A DNA stretch of 64,000 bases, taken from the NCBI GenBank assembly GCA_900239685.1, contig OENT01000038.1:1-64000 (forward strand), read 5' to 3'. The DNA comes from Rotaria macrura (Eukaryota > Rotifera > Eurotatoria > Philodinida > Philodinidae). Each line of letters opens with the position of its first letter. Position 1 is the stretch's first letter. The translations under genes were made by a program, and so were the position numbers. Of this stretch, positions 42,252 to 64,000 are shown piece by piece. Under the pieces are notes generated by a model. It saw only the letters and a program-made list of their open reading frames with translations, searched no databases and was not told the DNA's origin.

Positions 42252-42460
42252 TAGAGATGTAAGCCGTGCGGCTCAGCCGTCGCCACCGTGCAAAGACTGA
42301 TAAATATTAGTTTGCGCCACCACCATGAATAATAAATTTCAAGTTATATAGCCGCCGTTGAGGAATGACTTACTAATTTAAATTGCCGGCCGCTAAGAAG
42401 CTTAAAAAATTGAAACTTTATATGAGCCGCCTCCGTTCAAACCTTCGGCTTACACCTCTA
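42252..42460. mobile_element. 209-bp hAT-type MITE
   Basis: The left end is TAGAGATGTAAGCCG and the right end, reversed, TAGAGGTGTAAGCCG. The 8-bp duplications are agcgtatt (42244-42251) and ggcgtatt (42461-42468). The interior is relatively G+C-rich (GCCGTCGCC, GCCGCCGTTG). No coding capacity. Confidence 0.85.
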
Positions 42461-42468
42461 GGCGTATT

Positions 42469-44987
42469 TCACGAACGTTTTCGTGCATGGAAAAAAACAG
42501 TAAGTACGATTTCGAAAAGAGAAATTTTTGTCTTTTTCTTTTTCAAATAGATTGAATACAAAGGTGCACAAGAAGTGCGCGGAAAAACTTAGTACTGTCC
42601 GTAAATAATGAAATTGGTGCTAGTCTTTGTTTTGCTTTCGTTTGCCGAAGCCTTTTCTATCTTTTTTTTATTATTTGAATTTTACGATCAAAATGAAAAT
42701 ATTTGTGTAAGACGCAATAAAGGAAAGAAAATTTTCGAATTTTTTTAATTTATAAACAATACGAAATACCTTCAAACATTTAGATTTTCTTTCTCCAATT
42801 CATCTTCTCAGATATAATTCAGACAAAGATCTATTGATGCTAAACTCAAGGAATTTCGATAATTATCTCGTTTTCGAGATAATTTCTCGAAATTTGAAAC
42901 TGAAGTAGAGAGATAGTAAAATAATGTTTTGTTTCTTGATTTTTGAATGAAATTAATTTCGAACGAATTTGCATACATTCTTTGATTATTGTTAAAGAAG
43001 TGCTACATTGCGATGAAATAAATAGAGATTGATGAACGTTTAAATTTACCATGCTACAATGACATTTTCTAAATCTTTATCAAAACACATATCACGATAT
43101 GCAAATTTTCTGTAAGCTTTTTCGTTAATACGCCAAGACACCTTAGTAAGATGTCAGTGTGATTGAGGATCAAAAACGACCTAGACCAAGTTTGCTCTAT
43201 TCAATATCCTAACCTTTTTCTTGTAACGTCATATAGAACTAAGTCGACAGTATTCAGCAAGACGTCTATTAAGCTCCTATATATATATATATCCTTTATG
43301 AAAAAGATTATTTATGGCAGAAAATTTGATGTTTTTTTTCCTCTTATGAAAATCTTAGACAGTTCTGATAAAACTACTTCGAAAGATTTGAATATCTTCA
43401 TAGAAAGTTATAAATTCGGTATCAAATGTAAAACAGCTAATCTTTGAAGAAGGAAAGATTTTAAGTAAATTGGAAAATTTTTCTTTAATATTTTCTATGG
43501 TGATGAATTGCGACTTCACTTCAATAATTCTTTAAAATACTATTCTATTCGAACTTTTTTCTTTTCACATAAAAGCATTTTTGAGCAGTGAAAACATGAA
43601 AGTATGTATGTGATATGGTTTTTCTTTAAATAAAAATTCACAGTACTTTCTAAACTATTGGTCACTTCCTACGAATTCAATTATTACTGAATTTATGGTT
43701 TGTTCGTTTTTGTTTATTTTCATATGTCTACGGATATTACCGGAAAATCTTCTAAACTGTTGCATCAATTTGAAACAAAATCTGTCCTTGATAGGTATTT
43801 GAGAGAACTTCAAATCAATTTGGGCAGCGAAGTGAAACACAACATATTTGCTCTTCTGTATTTGACTATTCTAGCATACAATTTATTGAATTCAAGTATA
43901 TTCGTTTTTAGGCATATCTTCTAGCTCCACTATTGTCGCGTCAATCTCTTAGAAGGCATTTCATCATGCGTAAAAATGAAGACGTCGATGTTTAGTTATC
44001 TCAGTAAATCACTATACAATCATCTCAGAGAAACAAGTTAATTACATGAGTCATTATACCCATATAAGATGACGATAGGTAGTATGAAAAAATCATTTTA
44101 ACAGCGGTGAATGTGTCTTCATATCAATAGGAATGCGAATCGTGATTCACGATTCATGACTCAGAGTCTTGCATCCTGGAGTATCAATAGAATTGTCTGA
44201 TTTGATCAAAGGGTTCAAAGATCTCTTTCAGTATTCTTTAGCATATAGAGATAAGCTTTCCCATGCTGATTGATACTGTCACAATTGAGGGTCCTTCTTT
44301 TCACATCACATTTGCATATCAAACTACTAATAATGCAATGTTCTTTATATCAAACCCATGAAACGAAGGCTTTTGGAAGAAATTAATCGTTCTGTTTACT
44401 TACAAAAGATCATTATATCAATCATAAGCACAAATCTGTTTTTATTTGTCTGATATTCATTTCCAAAAACAATCAAAAGAAAAGAAATAAACATTACATA
44501 TATATCTAAGAACGACACATCAAACAAACAGTGAATAAGATTGCACAGACTGTAGTAAACAAATCAAAGGAATGTCAATGAATGGCTTGAACAGATTGAG
44601 AGTAAACTCAAGACAAAAAATACACGTAAATAGAAGTACACACTGTGCAATATTGAATTGAACATCTGACACAGAAAAAAAAGATTATTCATTTGATTTT
44701 AATTTTTCTCTCCTCTTCTGTTTGTATTCGTTTTTATCATTATTATTGATATTTACAAAAAAAAAAAGAAAACTTCCAGCAAGGGAAAAACAAAAACCAT
44801 GAGAAAAAAATTCATTACACGAATTCAGATTCGAACAAAAAGTAGATCCAATACATTTGATTGCATAAACAATGAACACACACAATGATGTTAAACACGA
44901 AACGAAAAATATAGAGTTCACATCAAAAATAGAGAAACAAGGTACAAAGCAAACATTTTCTTTCTTTTGCCGTTCGTCTTTTTGTTT
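42469..44987. other. Intergenic, nothing recognised
   Basis: AT-rich, with an (AT)n run near 43277 and a 19-bp palindrome at 44137-44155 (GAATCGTGATTCACGATTC). The stretch near 44500-44987 is probably the 3' UTR of MAGI. Confidence 0.45.
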
Positions 44988-54529
<9,542 letters not shown>

Positions 54530-56338
54530 CAATTTCTTTTTTTGTTTCAATATAGATAACTGGAATCTAATAAAAATAAATAAGAAATTAACAGCCTTGA
54601 ACTGTCATATTTCATGAAAGGTTAAAAGTGGTTTTCTTTTCTTTTTTTTTGTTTTCTAGAGAATTTTCGAACTTACATGATGAGATGAAGTTGATAGAAA
54701 TGCTATTTAAGTTACTAGTTAACATCTAAAATGTCGAAAAATTTATAAATCTTGTCAAGTTTTTTTTTCTCTTCTATTAGATTAAAAAGTAAACATCAAA
54801 GTTATATCACATATACGGAATAAAACCAAACCACTGTATCAACGTTGAATAAGGCAAATATTTTATGAAAGTGAGAAAATAATGAATCAAGTGTGAATTT
54901 GCATTGATAGATTTCTTAACCTTGACATCATCGAGTGCCAACAAAATCATTAAGACCTGATCAGCAAATGTGCATACACTTATGTAGTAAAAGAAAAAAA
55001 AAGGAAAAGGTGGAACAAAATCAATGGCTAGAATTAGAGATGAGAAGTTTTTATATAGTCATAGATTGGTGTAGAGCAAAGCACAAAAAGAACGATGATG
55101 AGGATGCTCGCTTCTTTCTAACTCTATTCTCTTTTTTCCTCTCTCTGTTCTTCTTTTCTTTTCCTTTCATACACAAATCATCATCGTACTACGTTGGCAA
55201 ACGAATGATAAGCGCCTGAAAAGCGAGCTTCAAACAGCTGCTTGTGTTTTGAAATTAGACCATTCTTCTTCAAAAAGATGGATATACTAAACAGTCGTTC
55301 TGTGAGTGTGTGTCTGTCTCTCTTCATTTTTATTTGTACGAAGTCGTTGTTGGCAGCAACGTTCGCTGTCGATGTTGGCCGGCATATAGACAAGTGTAAT
55401 CATGTTAACACATCAGCACTTACTCTCTTTCGTTTGCAGTTGCACACGCAACAACCCTTGATGATGCCTACTTTCTCTTGTCGTGCGTGAATTTTTCTGT
55501 CTTCTCAAGAGAGCGACAAGGAGGGGGGGGACAAAGGATGCACTTATAACGTCAATGTAACAAACCTTAACAAGAAAAAAATAATACAAATTAAAGAAAG
55601 AGACATTGTATGCGAAAGAAAGAAAAGAAACTTTCTTTTGACCAACTTATCTTTTTTTCTTCTATAATTCCTCGGACAAAGCAAATACGAGAGTATTCAT
55701 TTTCATTTTTGCATCATCTTAAATGTCAAATTGATCAATGTTCTTAGTTAAAAGTACGAAAGAAGAAGAAGAAGAAATTCGATTTAGTAACAGACCAATC
55801 TATCTAGTTCGATTTCAGTGTGTATGCGTACATATATACGTGTGTCTGTGTGTCTATGTGCGTCTATTGAGTTGTCGTTCAATCGCCAAAACAAACAGCG
55901 TAGGATTTACGATCGATAAGCATCGACAACAAGCGAGTGAGGGGGTAATCGAAAGGGAGATTAGAATTTACGTTGTTTTCTCTTATCGGACTGGATAGAG
56001 CAAGAAAGAAACAAAAAAAAATAAATGAAATAAATAAATCATTATTCAGTTGTTTTTTTGTTTCATTCTGATTCTTTGTTTTAGAAATACATTTTGATAA
56101 ATAGTTAAAACGATTGAATACAGACAGAAAAAAATATATATGAAACATACAATGGACCTTATCATACACTAAGAAAAACAAACAAACAAAGAAAGAGAAA
56201 AAAAATAAGTATCATCGTGCAAAAACTAAAGCAACGGAAAAATGCAATTTGGGAAATAAAATAAGTGTTGTGTGATTCAATATTATTGGAAGATGAATCG
56301 AATAGGAATTTTATGAAAGAGAAACATCGATGATATAA
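54530..56338. other. Intergenic upstream of MAGI
   Basis: It holds the presumed MAGI promoter. A pyrimidine-rich tract (55115-55180) and a run of nine G (about 55520-55530) are present; no gene recognised. A further upstream non-coding MAGI exon ending before 54560 is possible. Confidence 0.4.
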
Positions 56339-57773
56339 TTACGCAGACGTCAATTCATAATAGGTGCCTGTATTTGGATCATAGAAGCATTTGAGTATTT
56401 CATCGAAACACAATTGAACTTGTTCGCCATCGATAGTCGATGGGATCTGTTCTATATCATCGAATGAGCTTTGTTTTTTCATGGTAGTTGTTGAATTTAA
56501 TCTAAATGTAAAAGTCTTTTCAGTACCAGTACCACTACAAATGGTATTATTATTTTCGGTAACAATCGATGCCATTAATGGTGGTATTTGTGCATTGGCA
56601 CTTGAAAGCATTTCATAGCGATAGTTTAACGAAAAACGTGAACGTGCTGCTAAATCTTCATCAGGTTTTAATGTACGTGGTGAAAGTTTAAACGTTGTTG
56701 TATCAACAGAATTCTTTGCAACGTATTCATATTTCGCTGGATCAAAAGTTTTTTGATGACGTCGAGGAGATATTCCACAATTGACTGTATTAGGAATCCA
56801 TTCGTCTGATGATTGTATATTAGCAAGTATAGCAGCTATTTGTTTTGAATCGGCTATTTCAGCTTGGTCGAAACCATGAAATGGATCATTGGCAGATGAA
56901 TCAGACGAAGGGAATACTTTAAAATAAATAGACAGGATTCAAGTTATTCAAATATACATGTATATAAAACGAGAATATTTTACTTGTATTATTTGTAGAT
57001 TGTTGAATTTCATCGGCGATAGGATTTTTGTCTTGTAGATAAATATCATTTGTAATCGTAGCTGGTTTAGTTGGTGAAGGATTTTGTGCTTGTCTCGGTG
57101 ATATTAATGGTGATGTTGATGATGGTAGACGACGAAAAAGTAAAATGATTCGTCGTTTTTGTACAGCTTTTGGAACTTTCGATCGTTCTTGTTCTTTGAT
57201 TAAAGCGTTTAATGAACATTTTTGTTGTTCATCACGTTTCAACACATGATTAATTGGTAATTTAGAAACAGACATATCAACATGTAAACGTGGTGTTGAT
57301 GATTCATTGGCTGATGATGGTTTTTGTTGATTTATAATTGAACGTGGAGAACTTTGAAACGAATTTTCATCTGGCGCTGATGAAACACGTTGACGCAAAT
57401 GCGTACTACGCAAATGTTTCATAGTTTGAATAGACTGTCGTTGAAGTTCACGTGGTGGATTACTAAATGTGTATGGTTGTTTGGAGACTTTATGGGCTGA
57501 ATTTTCATTCGACGAATTGTGTGAAGATAACGTTTGAGATGGAAGTGAAGGAGAAGCCGCAATGGATGATGCATTTTTAGGTGAATTTATTGAATTACTT
57601 GATAATGACTCACGTATGCGTGGAACCGGTGGAGGAATAGTATTTGTTCGTGATTGAAATCGTGTACGATCATTCGTCATGGTTGGGAGAATGGTATTGG
57701 TTGATGATGTTCGAATATGTTGCCGTGTAAATGATCTTGATGAATGACTACTTCTGTAGGCAGTTGTCGACAT
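56339..57773 (-). CDS. Unidentified 455-aa Ser-rich protein
   Basis: Two exons, 57773-56984 and 56916-56339, joined by a 67-nt intron (ACAA/gtaaaa ... ttttaaag/TA). Residues 1-260 are low-complexity and basic, rich in Ser, Thr, Pro and Arg (TNTIPPPVPRIRES, SSPRSIINQQKPSS), suggesting a disordered region. The C-terminal half looks folded and conserved: DEWIPNTVNCGISPRRHQKT, FDPAKYEYVAKNSVDT, SRFSLNYRYEML and a final CFDEILKCFYDPNTGTYYEL ending TSA. I cannot name the family. There is no signal peptide or membrane segment. It is transcribed from the same strand as MAGI, 1.8 kb upstream, with its own stop, so it is a separate gene. Confidence 0.7.
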
Positions 57774-60435
57774 ATTTCAAACGATATTTTTATATTTTAA
57801 TAAATCGACATGCTGAATATCGAAAAAAAGACGAAGAAAAATATTTTTATTTATTATTATTTTTCTGCATACGTCTCAGACATTCAGATCGAGAATGAAA
57901 TATGGAGAATTACATGAAGCTTTTTTCTCTCTCGTTTGCATTTTTCTCATTCTCTTTCAAAGTTTCAAGCGTTTTGAAAATTACCGACTACGAACAGAAT
58001 CGAATATAATGCTTTTTTATTTCTTCTTTCTTTATGCACTCGACCGATCGATCAAGCTTTTTCTTTTCAGTTGCTTACTTTTCATTCTTTCTTTAAAACA
58101 ATTCTTTTTTTATTGGTTAAGAAATGAAGCCACATTTTCATTTATGTCAACATATGTTCAATATACATACATGACATCTATCGTTGAAAATGAAATCGAA
58201 TGATGAAAGTCAGACTGTTCAGATGTACAAGTCCGACTTTGTATCCGAGTTTCGACTAAAATTGTATCATCGTGGTTTTTTTACTCACTGTTGGATAAAA
58301 AATGCGGTTGTCTTTAAAAGAACGCAGAATATATATGCATTATATTCATGTATACGTCATGTAGTATAATTTCAACATTCGAAATTTATTTATGAAAGTT
58401 TTTTAACGCCCTATTATATTGATAAAAATGATGGTACATCTATGTTAAAACTACGCAATTGAATAGTAAAATTTTATTCAACTGATTCAATCACTAGAAG
58501 AAAAACATTTGTTCGATTAAATTTTTATTCAATTATTGATACTTGAACGTTGATAGTAATGACAACGGCTGATTTGATTAAATATGCTAATGCTTATATG
58601 AACAACAGAATATATGATATATGTTGTTCAAGAATTTGATATTTGAAACTATTGACTTCTTGAAATTTTTATTAATAAATCGATTTTCTAGTTTTGAGTA
58701 GAGACACGCTATATCTAAATAGATTTCCAATAGCTTGTATGTGCGTTTTTCATACAATTTCAGTAGTATCCAATCCCAATACTCTATATTGGTTAATAGT
58801 ATGTATGTTTGAAATCTACATTTCAAAGTAGAATATCGTATACTACGTCTACGATCGATTTTTCTCATGTTTATACGATAGTCTTTCGATGAAATAATAT
58901 TACGTTGAATTGTTTTTTTCGAATCTGAGAACAAGTGATAAAATTATTTTTCATCAAGCTTTCATAACCATTTTCATTCACAATGAATTCGAATGAGAGA
59001 AAAGATGGTGAAGACTCTGATCTTAAGAAACACCATTCGATCAAGTGTACTTAGTTAACTGTAGAAATTTTGAAATCGATGTAGAATGATTTATGCACTA
59101 TTGCTCTTTAAACCAATCGAAATGATTGCAAGAATAAAATAAAATTCACAAGTGTCTTGAAAAAGTATATTTGTTGATTTTAATGAAACGTATTGTGCTC
59201 TACTCAACATAAATATGTAATAAGTATATTAATATAAGAACGAATCAATCATGATGCTGAGATTTTCCAATTGAATGTTAGCTGAATCAATATTTGAATA
59301 TAGTCAACAATACTTATTCATATTATAATTGAACTTCCGATGGCAACGTTAGCAACGGCAATAAAATTTGCAGAACCATACCTATTCACACAGGATGGTA
59401 TCGGTGTGATTATTGTTAAAGAGAAAACCTATACTTGACAAGCACTTTCACATCCAACAGTCCCTCTCTTTCGGTGCACTTCGTTTTTCTTCAACTTGAA
59501 AATATCTCTTTCATGACTTAGTCAGAGTATGAGAGAGAAAACAAATTATTGTTGCTAATTTATATCCATTAGCTGTTATGTATCTATTATAATATGTACT
59601 GAAGCTAGAGTGCGTGTGTGCGTGTGTGTAATTATGTTGAATAAGGAGTAAATTCATTGATGAAGAGAAAGAGAGAGAGTATCAGCTTTGAAAGAACCTT
59701 TTGGGGTGTATCTTCAATGATGTTAATAATCCTGGAGACGTTTTCTTCTCATAGAATGTCATTTTCATTTCAGACATGCTCAACACTTCTATTCCTGAAG
59801 CTAAAATATCAGTTTGAATTCAGTTTCATTGAATTAATTATATGATTGTATTCGTACAAAACCAAGACATATGCAAGAGTCAATCAAGTGTTCCGACTGA
59901 TTGCAGACATTGACTGTGATCAGTAGGATGATTATCGGATTAAATTTATTCTGTTACGTTTTATTTATAATGATAAATGAGAATTGTGGGATATACTAGA
60001 TTTATTACTTTTTATTGGAAAACTTTGCTTAAAAGTTAAAAGTGAAAAGAAAATTAAGATAGACTAACTATCGTGCAATATTCGATGACTCTTACATATG
60101 TAGCAGATCATTAAACACTGTGTAGGTATGGGCACCGATGTCATAGAAAAGAAAACGATAAGTAGAAAAAAAGTTTTGATCAAACGAGTTCTTAACGCAG
60201 AGTCTTTAAAGATAACCACCGTCAACATATCTCCATACTCATTTTAATTGCACTAGACAGCTCGTAAACAATTAAATAGAACAGAAAAGTAGATTCTAAT
60301 TAAAAAATTGTTTCATGAATAGCATATCATTGGATTTATAGGCCATAGTTAATTTTGAAAAATGTGCTTTTTTAATTTATTGTATTTTGAGACTATCAAG
60401 TTTTTTTCTTCATAGTATCTAATTGCGTCTGATTT
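57774..60435. other. Intergenic, nothing recognised
   Basis: AT-rich. A 115-codon minus-strand frame at 58587-58934 is Ile/Tyr/Lys-rich and not convincing as a gene. Confidence 0.45.
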
Positions 60436-62795
<2,360 letters not shown>

Positions 62796-64000
62796 TGTAT
62801 AATAAGAGCAAAGACAACTGATAATGTCGACAAAAACAAATAAGTAATATATGATTGTTCTTGGTCACTGATTCAAATGTGCATGACAAATGAAAATGTC
62901 GACTAGCATTCTCACTCCATTTTCGTAAGATTGGATTTTTCCAACACGTGAGTTTCATACATATTGCGTAAGAAGGATGAATAATTTTCATTAATAGTAA
63001 AGTACACAAAGCAAGATGTTGAAGACGTTCCTTTTTCTTCGGAATTTTTAACCGTGAAAACTCTTGAGTCATAAAAGAAAAAGAACACAGCATGTCTGGG
63101 TGTTATAGCACGCCATCTTCATATTTTCGAAGATAGAACCTGTCTTGTTTTTACTACTTTTGGATTCAATCAACAAATTTATCAGAACCTTTGTTTGTGG
63201 TAGGAGCATGAAACTTTTAATCGAGCCAATTTTCTTTGATGTAGAGGTCGTTAAAATGACTAGGAAAACAGTCACTTGTTTTATTTTTAATCTGAACTAA
63301 AGCTGACAAGCATACGTAATGTGTCTTCTTATTTGCGAACATAAAGTTGTGATTTTAGTTTGGTTTAATTTAAATAAACTTTTTCAAATAAAATTGATTT
63401 AAAAAGAATGAAACGTTGAATTTTTCGTCTTTTAAATTTAACTGAATTTAAGAAATTCAATGGCTTTGACGTGAATAAGTTTAAAATAACTGTCGTGAAT
63501 TTTAAATTTCGCTTGGTGAAATTCAAAAAATGAATTGTTTAATTTTACTTTTCAATGAACTTTGATCTATAGAGTTTGCCAAATACGATAACTCATTGTG
63601 TCTTTGAAATGAACTGAACTTTGTAGAGTTCATTAAACTACATAGCTCAATATTTCTCTTCTATATAGTGCAGTCTGGAGAGTTCGATGAGTGATAAGTT
63701 TTATGGTTTCTGGACACTCAACTGCAATTGACAGGGTTCTATAGATCTAGTTTTTCATTATATTTTTATCTGCACTAAATGTAACTTATGAAGTTCAATA
63801 CACATCATTGTCATGCAGATATAGCAGATGATTCTTTTTCCTATTTTATACACTTTTTCTTCCAATTTGTTCAATGATTTCTATTTTTCTTTCGTTGATC
63901 CTTGGTCGAATATTTTCAGTATTATTTTATTCATGAATACAATCTGAGTGCTTCTTAACGAATATTTTGCTCTAACTATATAATTTTCCCTTGCAAAAGC
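62796..64000. other. Upstream region of BiP; AT-rich
   Basis: No gene recognised. Between 63350 and 63700, AAATTCAA/TTGAATTT-like and TAGAGTTCAT/TAGAGTTTGC words recur, giving a loosely repetitive texture. Confidence 0.4.
63467..63474 (+). promoter_or_regulatory. Possible UPR element (TGACGTGA)
   Basis: It matches the XBP1/ATF6 core TGACGTG(G/A), about 670 bp upstream of the BiP start. BiP genes are UPR targets in animals. A single 8-bp match is weak evidence. Confidence 0.25.

Noticed and set aside
58587..58934. 115-codon minus-strand open frame
   Set aside because: Biased to Ile, Tyr, Lys and Arg with no domain; no neighbouring exon.

Overview
This is a eukaryotic, AT-rich window with many short spliceosomal introns (35-75 nt, mostly GT-AG). 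The gene set (FUNDC1, MAGI with a guanylate-kinase-like domain and six PDZ domains, an ankyrin/SOCS-box protein, a class A GPCR) is animal. The very short introns, compact clusters and near-identical duplicated EF1A genes suggest a rotifer, possibly bdelloid. That placement is inference; no rRNA or mitochondrial marker is present.

Layout. 1-4990: a dead LINE on the minus strand (endonuclease plus reverse transcriptase), broken by later insertions: a 1,454-bp hAT-type element (itself carrying a TTAA-flanked MITE), a 345-bp near-perfect foldback element and a 69-bp palindrome. 4991-9497: intergenic, with a foldback element at 6107-6889 that carries a second foldback (6210-6525). 9498-10121: single-exon tail-anchored protein of unknown function. 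11579-13056: two-exon rhodopsin-like GPCR. 13057-22370: long intergenic stretch with a hAT MITE (15590-15794) and a foldback (17732-18102). 22371-26629: compact same-strand cluster TYW3, FUNDC1, a Cu/Zn-SOD-like pseudoenzyme and a normal Cu/Zn SOD. 27204-29567: ankyrin/SOCS-box gene. 31640-33274 and 36455-38088: two direct-repeat EF1A genes flanking a 778-bp inverted-repeat element. 39967-42170: decayed plus-strand coding remnants cut by a foldback, followed by a hAT MITE. 44988-54529: MAGI scaffold in 20 exons. 56339-57773: unknown two-exon gene. 60436-62795: ER Hsp70 (BiP) with an unusual C-terminal RTDL.

The most novel signal is a group of at least six foldback (palindromic) insertions. 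They share only short CCCAG/CCCAAG-type termini and mostly 2-bp target duplications, and their internal sequences differ. Three have a plausible reconstructed empty site, including one inside the LINE reverse transcriptase. Next are the metal-ligand-stripped SOD paralogue beside an intact SOD1, a MAGI without WW domains, and EF1A copies whose intron 4 is identical while intron 1 and flanks are unrelated. The protein-coding genes are otherwise housekeeping functions: translation, ER folding, mitophagy, superoxide removal, tRNA modification and junction scaffolding.
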